64,000 nt of DNA from Sphingobacteriia bacterium (lineage in GTDB: Bacteria > Bacteroidota > Bacteroidia > Bacteroidales > UBA7960): positions 1-64,000 of the forward strand of contig JAABRR010000007.1 of NCBI GenBank assembly GCA_011390785.1, read 5' to 3'. The translations under genes and the position numbers were made by a program. Shown here piece after piece: positions 29,477-38,963 of the stretch. Below the pieces are notes generated by a model. The model did not search any database and was not told the DNA's origin. It worked only from the letters and a program-made list of their open reading frames with translations. How positions within the stretch are numbered: position 1 is the first letter of the stretch; each line of letters starts with the position of its first letter.

Positions 29477-31279
29477 ATGAAAAAGTTTACATTTTTAATG
29501 GCCTTTCTGATGATCTTTTCAGTTATGGCTAAAAGTCAGACCGTTGTTTCTGACTTCGAACATCTAAGACTTAACCTGATGAAAGGTGGAGACGAAGACA
29601 ACAGCTCCTTTAGGGTTGTTCCGAATCCTGACCAGGGAGATGCCAATCCAAGCGATTATGTGGTGCAATTTCATCGTGACATGGACGGAGTTCCATGGGG
29701 TGGTTTTTTTGCATTCCTTCCTGAAGATGGAAAAATTGACCTGACCACTGACAAGTACATCCATGCCCAGGTTTGGAAAACACGTATCAGTCCTGTTAAA
29801 TTTAAGATAGAGGCGGGCACCACGGCCAATATTGAAGTAGCATCCATGAATCCTCAAACTCTTACCGGAGAGTGGGAAACCATGGTTTTTCATTTTAGTG
29901 AAGCTACCGGCGAGTATGGCACTGTTGTTTTTATGCCCGACTTTAATGACCCGGTTGATCTTACCGAAGATATTGTAATTTATTTCGACAATATCTATGT
30001 TTCCAACAGCCCTGATGTTGGAGCCGCTCCTACCCAACCCATTGAAGACTTCGAAACCATCAAAATGAATCTTATGGCAGCCGGTGACAATGGCCACCTG
30101 CACATTATCCAAAATCCTGATCAGACGGAAGAATACGGAAGTGCTCATGTTGTTGAATTTAAAAGGGGTGTTGGCGAACCATGGGGCGGATTTTTCTCTA
30201 CATTGCCAGAGCCTTTGGATCTTTCAACCCATAAATATGTGTATGTAGATGTCTGGAAGCCACGTATCAGCCCGCTTAGATTTAAAGTTGAAGGTGGCCC
30301 TTCTGATAATACAGAAGTAGTTTCTATGATGCCTCAAACCAAAGTTGAAGAGTGGGAAACCATAGTATTCGATTTTAGTGCCATTGACGGTCAATGGGCA
30401 ACCATTGTTTTCATGCCTGATTTTGAAGATCCCCTTACCCTTACCGAAGATATCATGATCTACTTTGATAATATCAGAGTTGGCGATGCCCCTTCTGGTG
30501 AGCCTGGCGATTTTATGGCCATGGACTTTATGTGGAGCGATTTTGAAGGAGAGTATACCAATGTAGGTGGTTTTTATGAAGCCATGAATGCTAACACCGT
30601 TGCCAGCGTTATTGCTGATGGAGGGGTTGATGGTGGTGCTGCCGTTGAACTTACCTATACAGTATCTGCCGAAAATACTTCTACCGGTTACCAGATGTGG
30701 TCTTTCCCCGATATGATTGATGTTAGTTCATACAACTTTGTTGTTCTTAATGTAAAAGCTGATGTTGCCATCGACGACGTACATCTTATTTTACGCGATG
30801 ATGTAAATGCTCATCAGGAAGGTAACAGCCAGCATCCTTTCAGCATTGGTACCGAATGGCACCAGGTTTTCCTTCCATTGGACAATTTTACCGTTCAAAC
30901 TGGTTCGGAAACAGCTGCTGATCTTACCATTCTGCATCTTATTCAGGTTCGGTTTATCCATGAAGTTGTTAGTGTTCCCAGCGGAACTGTGCATATTGAC
31001 GACGTTGGTTTTACCACCGATGCAGTAAATGCGCCTGTTGTTAGTATTGATGAGTTGAGAGTTAATGTTTACCCCAACCCGGCAAGATCATTTATGGAAG
31101 TTGCTGCTGTTGCCGGCTCACAAATCAGCCTTATAAACATTAACGGAAGCATTATCGAGTCCAGGATTGCTGATACTGGTACTACCCGTTTCAATGTTTC
31201 TCAGTTACCCCAGGGTATCTATTTTGTAAGAGTTATTAACAACAATAATATTGTTACCAAAAAAGTAATGGTACAATAA
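29477..31279 (+). CDS. T9SS-exported protein of repeated beta-sandwich domains, putative surface glycan-binding protein
   Basis: 600 residues. After a signal peptide (1-21) come two homologous domains, 24-175 and 188-335, sharing VVxFxR, PWGGFF, KxRISPxxFKxE, MxPQT, EWETxVFxFS, VFMPDFxDP and YFDNI. A different domain follows at about 352-513 (FMWSDFEGEYTNVGGFYEAM, ending HIDDVGF) that recurs near the end of the EEP protein at 14218 (YTNVGGF). A type A sorting domain (VYPNPA at 531) ends the protein. The folds look like galactose-binding/CBM jelly rolls; no catalytic motif is seen. The role is inferred: holding beta-1,2-glucan at the surface for the SusCD complex. Confidence 0.75.
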   Translation: MKKFTFLMAFLMIFSVMAKSQTVVSDFEHLRLNLMKGGDEDNSSFRVVPNPDQGDANPSDYVVQFHRDMDGVPWGGFFAFLPEDGKIDLTTDKYIHAQVWKTRISPVKFKIEAGTTANIEVASMNPQTLTGEWETMVFHFSEATGEYGTVVFMPDFNDPVDLTEDIVIYFDNIYVSNSPDVGAAPTQPIEDFETIKMNLMAAGDNGHLHIIQNPDQTEEYGSAHVVEFKRGVGEPWGGFFSTLPEPLDLSTHKYVYVDVWKPRISPLRFKVEGGPSDNTEVVSMMPQTKVEEWETIVFDFSAIDGQWATIVFMPDFEDPLTLTEDIMIYFDNIRVGDAPSGEPGDFMAMDFMWSDFEGEYTNVGGFYEAMNANTVASVIADGGVDGGAAVELTYTVSAENTSTGYQMWSFPDMIDVSSYNFVVLNVKADVAIDDVHLILRDDVNAHQEGNSQHPFSIGTEWHQVFLPLDNFTVQTGSETAADLTILHLIQVRFIHEVVSVPSGTVHIDDVGFTTDAVNAPVVSIDELRVNVYPNPARSFMEVAAVAGSQISLININGSIIESRIADTGTTRFNVSQLPQGIYFVRVINNNNIVTKKVMVQ

Positions 31280-31293
31280 CTTTAATGAATCAT

Positions 31294-31331
31294 AAAACCC
31301 GGAAAGGATAATTCCTTTCCGGGTTTTCTTC
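31294..31331 (+). terminator. Rho-independent terminator between the enzyme genes and susC
   Basis: A 15-bp perfect stem (31294-31308 with 31313-31327, core ACCCGGAAAGGA) with a 4-base TAAT loop ends in TTTTCTT. It lies 14 bases after the stop codon. It separates the enzyme operon from susC-susD, which must then have its own promoter or rely on readthrough. Confidence 0.85.
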
Positions 31332-31514
31332 AAATTATTTTTTAACATTGAATCCAATTGATCACACCACTAATTGCTCATAAAAATAAAATGAACTATA
31401 CTTCCTGGTTATTTAGTTCTTGCAGGAATATCAACTTTGCTTTGTCATTTACCTGCAATGAAAAATAAACCCAGAACAAAACAACAATCTATCAATTAAC
31501 TAAAATCTATTAGA

Positions 31515-34500
31515 ATGAAACGAGCATGTATAAACGCAAACACCCATAAGCATGAATTATTGGGCATGCAAGTTCCATCTGGCTTTTCCAGTCTCTTTAA
31601 GGAACTGAAAAAGCTTATTCTGAGTATGTTATTTGTGGCATTTACAGCTTCCATATCTATGGCTCAGATTACTGTTACCGGCACTGTAACCGCAGAGCAG
31701 GATGGATTAACCCTACCCGGTGTAAATGTTGTAATTAAAGGAACAACCACCGGTACCGTAACTAACATAGATGGGATGTACACAATTAACAACGTGTCGG
31801 AAGATGCCACACTGGTATATTCTTTTATTGGAATGATCACTACAGAAGTGCCGGTAGATGGCCGCACTACCATCGATATAGCCCTTAGTACCGATGCCAT
31901 AGGTATTGACGAGGTAGTAGTAATTGGATATGGTACAGCACGGTCTTCCGACTTAACGGCCCCCATCCCTGTCATTGAAGCAACAGATATTGTACGAAAT
32001 GTTAATACCAGTGCTGCTTCTGCCCTTCAGGGCGCTGTTTCAGGGGTGCAGGTAATTAATCAGGGGGCTCCTGGTTCCACTCCCGAGATCATCATCAGGG
32101 GTATGGGATCTATGCAGGGTGCACAACCCCTTTATGTTGTGGATGGAATGTTTTACGATAACATCAACTGGCTTAGCCCTAACGATATACAGTCTATTGC
32201 CGTATTGAAGGATGCCTCTGCAGCTTCTATTTATGGGGTGAGAGCTGCAGGAGGAGTTATCATGGTTACCACTCGCCAGGGGAGAACAAATGAAGGTGTA
32301 ATCATTGAATATGATGGTTACATGGGCCTTAACTCTTCCAGCAACCTTATGGAAATGACCAATACCGAGCAGTACTCCACTATGTTGATTGAACAGGGCT
32401 CTCTCTCACGTCTCGACCCCTCCATTAATATCTGGGGTGGTCAACCATTCACTCTCGGTGGCATTGAATATACCATTCCTGCAACCAATACCGATTGGTA
32501 TGGCGAATTGCTGAGCAACGGGCAGGTGATGAATCATTCTCTTTCATTCAGGGGTGGATCACAACGTGCCACTTATCATGTGGGTGGAAGCTACCTTTCT
32601 GAAGAGGGTCTTCTGAAATCTGATAATAAGTTTGAACGTATCAACCTGAAAGCCAGTCTGAACTTCCTTCCTTATAAATTTCTGGATGTGGGTGCCAATA
32701 TTGTGATCAATCACAACATGTCTCGCGATGAAGGCTCTGTATGGGGCAGTATGTATAGTGCTGTTCCCATCATTCCTGTGAGAGAAGAGAATGGCGACTT
32801 TGCCGGTGTTATACAGGCTGGTTTTCAGGTGGGTCCTGTCAACAATCCGGTTGCACAACTATTTTATGACACAGGCAACCATAACTTTACCAGTGGTTTA
32901 AACCTTATGTATAATGCCCACGCCAATGTTAAATTACTTGGGAATGATAAACTGGTATTCAGAACCCAGTTTAGCCAGCAGCTTCGTAACAGCAACTACA
33001 GGGTATATAGCCCGGTTTACTTTGTTGACGACAAACTGAAGAACGAAAACTCTTCCCTCAAAAAAGAATGGAGCCAATACAGTGCCATCCACCTCGATCA
33101 TACCCTTACCTATAAAGAAGCGTTTGGCAACCATAATCTTACTGCAATGGGTGGTTTTTCTACCCGTCAGGTTGACGCTACCAATTTGGGCGGAAGTGCC
33201 AGTGATGTGCCCGGCGATTTGCCAGAGTATTTGTATTTTGGCAATTCTACCAATCCTAATCCTGAAAGTTATGACGTTTTTGATGGTGGGTTTGCTGAAA
33301 GGGGTGTTTCTTTCTTCGGGCGATTGATGTATAATTACGATGATCGTTATCTTATCAATGCAACCTACCGGGGCGATGGTACCGATAAATATTCACAAAC
33401 ATGGGGCTATTTTCCGTCTATTGGTGCCGGCTGGATTATCAGTGAAGAATCCTTTATGCAAAACCAGAACATCCTGGACAGGCTAAAGATACGCGCCAGC
33501 TGGGGACAATTGGGTAACAATGCTGTACCAAGAGAATCAGGTGCCAGAGAAATTTTTACCGGTTTTAACAACTCCTATGTTTTTGGTAGCGATTTGATTT
33601 TCCCGGGCTATGTTTCCAGCGTATATTTCAACCAACTGGAATGGGAAATTGTAGAAGAAACCAATCTTGGGTTAGAATTTTCAACCCTGAATTACCGGTT
33701 ATATGCCGAAGTTGACTATTTCCATAAAGTAACCAACAACGCTGCTATATATACCAGCAACCTTATGGGTGCCGGTGGTCTGATCAGAAATGCCGGTGAA
33801 ATTCTTAATACCGGGGTTGAGCTTAGCCTGAAATGGATGGACAAAATTGGTGAGTTTAATTATTTTATTAATGGAAACATGAGTACGCTACGCAACGAAG
33901 TGTTAAGCCTTGGCGGTGAACCCTATATAGATGCCGGCTCTGCCGAATACCGCAGAAGATCTGAACCTGGTCATCCTCTTTACTCATATTATGGTTATCA
34001 GGTAATTGGTGTTTATCAGAATCAGGCAGAAATTGACGCCCATATCGATACTGGTATTCATACTCAGGTGGAGCCTGGCTTCCTCAAATTTGAAGATGTG
34101 AATGGCGATAAAGTTATCAATGAATTTGACAGGCAATATCTGGGAGCCAATATTCCCAAATTAACTTATGGCGGCCAGGTAGGATTCGATTACAAGAATG
34201 TTGATTTTTCTGTATCCATGTATGGTTTGTGGGGCAATAAACTCATTAACAGGCTTCGTGGAGTTAGAGCCTTTCATGCCGACTTCAACTTTGACACAGA
34301 TTTGTATGATAACCGATGGAGAGGTGAAGGAACTTCCAATGAATATCCTTCTTCCAAAGGTTTGGCGAATTCCTGGAACCTGAGCCCGCTAAATTCTTTC
34401 CTTATTGAAGATGGTGCATTTTTTAGAATCCAGAACATAACCCTGGGTTACACCTTCAATGATTTGCTGCCAGGAAGCACATCGGGATCAAAAGTAAGAA

Positions 34501-34637
34501 TCCGTTTTACTGCCCAAAACCCGCTCACAGTATTTTCGTTCAACGGATTTACTCCCGAAGTTACCGGACAGGGTGATGCAGGTGGTGTATATCCTATTCC
34601 TACAAGCTTTATTGTGGGCATAAATGTTACTTATTAA
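31515..34637 (+). CDS. SusC/RagA-family TonB-dependent outer-membrane transporter
   Basis: 1040 residues. A long N-terminal leader precedes the hydrophobic signal (LILSMLFVAFTASISMAQ, about 36-53), then a carboxypeptidase-like domain (ITVTGTVTAEQDGLTLPGVN, about 54-135), a TonB-box/plug region (DEVVVIGYGT, DIVRNVNTSAASALQGAVSGVQV) and a 22-strand barrel to the C-terminal SFIVGINVTY. Such proteins import oligosaccharides too large for porins, paired with a SusD lid, encoded 69 bases downstream. In this locus the cargo is probably beta-1,2-gluco-oligosaccharide. The unusually long pre-signal segment may simply reflect an internal true start at Met18. Confidence 0.93.
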   Translation: MKRACINANTHKHELLGMQVPSGFSSLFKELKKLILSMLFVAFTASISMAQITVTGTVTAEQDGLTLPGVNVVIKGTTTGTVTNIDGMYTINNVSEDATLVYSFIGMITTEVPVDGRTTIDIALSTDAIGIDEVVVIGYGTARSSDLTAPIPVIEATDIVRNVNTSAASALQGAVSGVQVINQGAPGSTPEIIIRGMGSMQGAQPLYVVDGMFYDNINWLSPNDIQSIAVLKDASAASIYGVRAAGGVIMVTTRQGRTNEGVIIEYDGYMGLNSSSNLMEMTNTEQYSTMLIEQGSLSRLDPSINIWGGQPFTLGGIEYTIPATNTDWYGELLSNGQVMNHSLSFRGGSQRATYHVGGSYLSEEGLLKSDNKFERINLKASLNFLPYKFLDVGANIVINHNMSRDEGSVWGSMYSAVPIIPVREENGDFAGVIQAGFQVGPVNNPVAQLFYDTGNHNFTSGLNLMYNAHANVKLLGNDKLVFRTQFSQQLRNSNYRVYSPVYFVDDKLKNENSSLKKEWSQYSAIHLDHTLTYKEAFGNHNLTAMGGFSTRQVDATNLGGSASDVPGDLPEYLYFGNSTNPNPESYDVFDGGFAERGVSFFGRLMYNYDDRYLINATYRGDGTDKYSQTWGYFPSIGAGWIISEESFMQNQNILDRLKIRASWGQLGNNAVPRESGAREIFTGFNNSYVFGSDLIFPGYVSSVYFNQLEWEIVEETNLGLEFSTLNYRLYAEVDYFHKVTNNAAIYTSNLMGAGGLIRNAGEILNTGVELSLKWMDKIGEFNYFINGNMSTLRNEVLSLGGEPYIDAGSAEYRRRSEPGHPLYSYYGYQVIGVYQNQAEIDAHIDTGIHTQVEPGFLKFEDVNGDKVINEFDRQYLGANIPKLTYGGQVGFDYKNVDFSVSMYGLWGNKLINRLRGVRAFHADFNFDTDLYDNRWRGEGTSNEYPSSKGLANSWNLSPLNSFLIEDGAFFRIQNITLGYTFNDLLPGSTSGSKVRIRFTAQNPLTVFSFNGFTPEVTGQGDAGGVYPIPTSFIVGINVTY

Positions 34638-34706
34638 TACTTTCAGCAGAGAAAACAAAGCCATAAATACTTTGTTTTTCATTCACAAACTTCAAATTTT
34701 ACTAAA

Positions 34707-36260
34707 ATGAAACATTTTAAATTATTCAACATAATAGCCATCGTTTTGCTATTGATAGCAACGGGCTGTGAAGATTTCCTTGATAAAGCTGTTGAAGGGC
34801 AGGTACCGCTGGAAGAAGTTGATTATACAGATGAAAGCAGAATGTACGAACCTGTTTCAGGAGTTTACGCAAGGGCCAATGCCAACAACCTGCATCACTG
34901 GGCCAACCATTGTATGTTGCTTTTCAGAAGCGACTTCATTTTTAAAGGTGCCCATGCCAATGATCAGCCAGTAATGGAAGATATCCAGGATTATAAGTAT
35001 GAGTCTATGACGAATGCCTGGTTTGTTAATAACCTTTGGGTTGCCCATTTTGGACTTATTCGCGATGCGGATGCTGCTCTTGAGGAGCTTAACCAGTTTG
35101 CAGAACATACAACCGATCAGGCCCTTGTACGTCAGTATAAAGCTGAAGTGAGATTTTTCCGTGCGCTGGCTTATTGGCGTATGGCACGTATCTATGGCGA
35201 TATACCATGGTATAACAAGGACCTGGTGGCCGGTGCCCTCAGAAGGGCTCCACGCGAAGAAGCTTATCAATACATCATTGCTGAACTTCAGGAAATCGTT
35301 GATCATCTGCCTGCCCAACATCCCAATCAGCTAACCAACAGGGGAGGAGTTACCAAATGGGCTGCATATGCCCTGCTTGCCAAGGCTGCTGCCGATGTGC
35401 AGGAATACGACATCATGCTTTCTGCTTCCAAAGCTATAGTTGATAGTGGTGTCTTCTCACTTTTTCCTGATTACTACACCCTATTTAAGAAGCAGGGTGA
35501 GTTTTCAAACGAAAATATTTTTGAGATGAACCATACCGATTTCGGCCTTTCAACCGGCGATGCAACTTTTATTGATCAGTATTACGTGGCTCACGGAATC
35601 AAACAAGCTGGTGGTACCCGGTTTGATGGAGGGGCTTTTAATGGTGGTTGGGGCTTCTCTATGCCCGCTCAAAAGTACATCGACTTTATGGAAGACCGTG
35701 GCGAAGGAATCCGCTTGCAAACCAATATCATTTACCCCAACACCCGCACACAGGAAGGTGATTCTATTGGATCTATTCCTGGTGATTTACAGGCATTACT
35801 GGATCGTTATAACCAAAATGGCCGTGGCGCAGCAGAAGCCTATTGGTTTAAAACGTATTTGCCTTTTAACCAGCAATCGCAGGGCAGATATCGTTTTGGC
35901 GGGTATAACAACGTTCGGATTTTTCGCTATGCCGATGTTTTGTTGCTCTATGCAGAAGCTTTGATCCATACCGGCGGAGCAGGTGCCGGAGATGCGCCGC
36001 TTAATTTGGTGAGAGATCGTGCAGGTCTCGGTCCCATTTCAGGAGCTACCATCGATGATATTCTTGATGAGCGCGCAGCTGAGCTGGAGTTTGAATGGTC
36101 AGCCGACCGTTTCTTCGACCTTATCAGACTGGATCGTACCGAAGAACTCGGCCCCAATTTCGTAAAAGGCCAGCATGAGTATTATCCAATCCCCACAGTG
36201 CAAATCGATTTGCAACCCGGATTGGCGGAGCCTGCTGTTTCAGGGTTGTTCCCGAATTAA
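34707..36260 (+). CDS. SusD/RagB-family outer-membrane lipoprotein
   Basis: 517 residues; the signal ends at IATGC, giving a lipoprotein. The TPR-like helical N-terminal half (AEVRFFRALAYWRMARIYGDIPW) and C-terminal RagB part (RYADVLLLYAEALI, DERAAELEFEWSADRFFDLIR) are standard. It closes over the SusC barrel and binds the incoming glycan. It is co-transcribed with susC and followed by a strong terminator at 36305. Confidence 0.93.
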   Translation: MKHFKLFNIIAIVLLLIATGCEDFLDKAVEGQVPLEEVDYTDESRMYEPVSGVYARANANNLHHWANHCMLLFRSDFIFKGAHANDQPVMEDIQDYKYESMTNAWFVNNLWVAHFGLIRDADAALEELNQFAEHTTDQALVRQYKAEVRFFRALAYWRMARIYGDIPWYNKDLVAGALRRAPREEAYQYIIAELQEIVDHLPAQHPNQLTNRGGVTKWAAYALLAKAAADVQEYDIMLSASKAIVDSGVFSLFPDYYTLFKKQGEFSNENIFEMNHTDFGLSTGDATFIDQYYVAHGIKQAGGTRFDGGAFNGGWGFSMPAQKYIDFMEDRGEGIRLQTNIIYPNTRTQEGDSIGSIPGDLQALLDRYNQNGRGAAEAYWFKTYLPFNQQSQGRYRFGGYNNVRIFRYADVLLLYAEALIHTGGAGAGDAPLNLVRDRAGLGPISGATIDDILDERAAELEFEWSADRFFDLIRLDRTEELGPNFVKGQHEYYPIPTVQIDLQPGLAEPAVSGLFPN

Positions 36261-36304
36261 TCAGGTTTGTTGATAATCCCTTCGCCGGGTTGTTTAGATT
36301 ATCC

Positions 36305-36350
36305 AGATACTGAACCGGGTCCATTTTCCAGGTTCAGTATCTCTTTTTTA
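36305..36350 (+). terminator. Terminator after susD
   Basis: A 12-bp stem, AGATACTGAACC (36305-36316) with GGTTCAGTATCT (36331-36342), closes a 14-base loop and is followed by CTTTTTT. Confidence 0.8.
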
Positions 36351-36441
36351 ATTCTTTTAAAAGTCCTTCTATTTCAACAAGGACTAATTGCTTATTGATG
36401 AGCTTTCTAGGTGAAAAAGGAGAGAAGTTATCGTGAATTAC

Positions 36442-38490
36442 ATGCAAATGAAAATAATATTCCTATGTGGGTTTTTGATACTTCTCCTGTCAAACGGTTG
36501 TATGGAGAATTCAGGTATGAATGAAGAATTTAATCCTATTCTTCCTGTTCCAAAAGAAATTAATTTGCAGGATGGAACTTTTTCCTTTCGGGATACTTTG
36601 GTTTTATATGCTGATTTAAAAGTACTGGAACCGATGTATGATGTTTTAAAGCAGGAATTCAAAAGCCTTTATCTCACTGAGATCATTCACGATACCGATT
36701 CAGCAAGGGCTGGTATACTATTAAACATTGATTCATCATTGGATGAGGAGACCTATAGGGTAGCTGTAAATAATAATATTGTTGTCAATGGTGGGTCCTA
36801 TCGTGCGGTAGCCATGGGTACGGTAAGTGTATTGCAAAGCATTACCGAAATACTTGACCAGAAGTACATCCGGAAAGGTGTCATCTACGATTTTCCCGAT
36901 TTGCCATTCAGAGGATTAATGATAGATGTTGCCCGCAGAAAACACAGCATCGCAGTTTTAAAACAAATTGTTTCGTTGTGCAGGTGGTATAAAATACATT
37001 ATTTACAGCTTCACCTTACTGATGAGAATTATTTTAGTTTTCCTGCAAAAGCCTACCCTCAGCTTGCCACAGAAGAATTTCGCTTTGAGAAAGATGAATT
37101 AATTGATTTGATAGATTTTGCCAATGCCAGGGGCGTAGAGATTATACCCGAACTGGAAGTACCAGGTCATGCCGGGCAGTTTATTGAAAAAATGCCGCAA
37201 GTGTTTGGTTTTAGAAATGAAGAGCTTAACAGACAAACAATTAATATGGCGAATGAAGAGATTTACCCAATACTCGATACATTGATTGGAGAAATAGCCG
37301 ATATTTTTCATTCATCCAGATACATCCATATTGGGGGAGATGAACCAAATTTTAGTGGTATGGATGAAGATCCACAGATGCAACAATACCTGAAAAGTAA
37401 AGGACTTAATTCGGTAGAGGAATTGTACTGGCATTTCATTAACCAAATGCATGGATTTGTGAAAAAAAGAGGAAAGCAAACCATTGTTTGGGAGGGATTT
37501 TCAAAAGAGGGAAACCCTGTTGTATCAAAAGATATCATAGTAATGGCGTGGGAAACAATGTATCAGCTCCCTTCAGAATTGTTGGATGGCGGCTATACTA
37601 TTATCAATGTAAGCTGGAAACCGCTGTATGTAGTGAATACCAGAAAATGGGATCCACCGGAAATTCTTGCCTGGAACGTTTATCAATGGCAAAACTGGAT
37701 ACCTGAAATTCCTTCCTACGATACCATTCAAATTGATGAGCATCAAAATGTACTTGGCGCCAGCATGGCCTCATGGGATCAGCCGGAATATACAGAAATC
37801 AGTTCGTTGAGAAGGAGACTCCCGGCTATGGCAGAGCGTGTTTGGAATCTAGAAATGAATATTTCAGATGCAGAATTCCAAACCGCCTTAGATCAGTTAG
37901 ATACAAAGCTAAGCAGATATTTTTCACCTGTTCAGGTTCATGCATCCGGATTCAGTTTTCCGGAAATCTTGGATGGCCGTAACGATGAACAGGGTTGGTT
38001 TGATGATACGCTAGGGGTGAAGCTTAAAACACCCAATAATTTATTGGTTCGTTATACCACAAATGGAACCCCGGTTTCTGAATTATCTCCTGTGTATCAG
38101 GATGACCTGATATTTTCTGAATCTGTCACTTTGAGGTACAGGGCCTATTCCCTGACAGGAGAACCAGTGGGCCATGAAATACTAAATTATTATGAATTTT
38201 ATCCTTTGAAAATACGATTGGAAGGCGAACGATTAATAGATGATGATGAACGATGGGAGAGAGTAGATTCATGGAATTACCCTTTTTATGATAGTTTGAA
38301 AATACATATTTCGGCAAACAAACCGGGAGTAATCAGATTTGCAACCGGAGCAGAGAATCTAACAGAAAACTCACATCAATATAATGGACCCATATCAATT
38401 TATAACGATACAATTGTAAAAGCAGGACTGTTTAAAAACGACTCCTTAGTAGGCAAAACATGGATTCAGAATTTTAAGAAAATCATTTAA
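36442..38490 (+). CDS. GH20 beta-N-acetylhexosaminidase-like lipoprotein
   Basis: 682 residues from the ATG at 36442 (an in-frame GTG at 36433 and an ATG at 36448 are alternatives); the signal ends at LSNGC, so a lipoprotein. It has the GH20b N-terminal domain (about 30-145), then the TIM barrel with FRGLMIDVARRKHS, HLTDENYFSFPAKAYPQL, EVPGHAG and the catalytic Asp-Glu pair in IHIGGDEPN (about 300-301). A C-terminal chitobiase-like domain follows (about 505-570), then about 110 residues of unassigned sequence. It normally releases terminal GlcNAc or GalNAc, which does not fit a beta-1,2-glucan pathway. The terminator upstream makes it a separate unit. Confidence 0.87.
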   Translation: MQMKIIFLCGFLILLLSNGCMENSGMNEEFNPILPVPKEINLQDGTFSFRDTLVLYADLKVLEPMYDVLKQEFKSLYLTEIIHDTDSARAGILLNIDSSLDEETYRVAVNNNIVVNGGSYRAVAMGTVSVLQSITEILDQKYIRKGVIYDFPDLPFRGLMIDVARRKHSIAVLKQIVSLCRWYKIHYLQLHLTDENYFSFPAKAYPQLATEEFRFEKDELIDLIDFANARGVEIIPELEVPGHAGQFIEKMPQVFGFRNEELNRQTINMANEEIYPILDTLIGEIADIFHSSRYIHIGGDEPNFSGMDEDPQMQQYLKSKGLNSVEELYWHFINQMHGFVKKRGKQTIVWEGFSKEGNPVVSKDIIVMAWETMYQLPSELLDGGYTIINVSWKPLYVVNTRKWDPPEILAWNVYQWQNWIPEIPSYDTIQIDEHQNVLGASMASWDQPEYTEISSLRRRLPAMAERVWNLEMNISDAEFQTALDQLDTKLSRYFSPVQVHASGFSFPEILDGRNDEQGWFDDTLGVKLKTPNNLLVRYTTNGTPVSELSPVYQDDLIFSESVTLRYRAYSLTGEPVGHEILNYYEFYPLKIRLEGERLIDDDERWERVDSWNYPFYDSLKIHISANKPGVIRFATGAENLTENSHQYNGPISIYNDTIVKAGLFKNDSLVGKTWIQNFKKII

Positions 38491-38963
38491 CATCCAGGAT
38501 TTTGGCCACAAATTATAGTTTTGATCAATAGGTTGGCAAACTGAGACTTTCGGGGATGTCAAAATAAAAATATGAAGTCATTACTATTTACTATCTTTTT
38601 TGTTAAATAGCCTTTTTTGTTTTTTTCAGATAGAGAACTTCTGCGAAAATCGGGAAAAATTGCTAAATACTTTTCAACATAGGTAATTTGCTGGGTACGA
38701 AATTAAAATCATCCCAGTGTGTAGATAGAATTGTCATGGGTCATTACAATCAACAATCAAATAGTTTTAAAAACACTTAAAACCTTATTTTCATTTTTTA
38801 CCTGGAAGAAAATTCAGTAACCGCGCAGCAATAAATCTTATTACACTTTATTCAATATTCGGTTTGTAATAATACAGTGAATATATTATTGCTATTGTGC
38901 TTCACCATCCTTTTATATACTGACTACCTTTCTGTTGGGAAGCTGGTATAATTGATGCTTAGT
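38491..38963. other. AT-rich spacer without a gene
   Basis: Between the convergent ends of the GH20 gene (plus) and the CBM9-like gene (minus). I see no coding frame, clear terminator or repeat. Confidence 0.5.
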
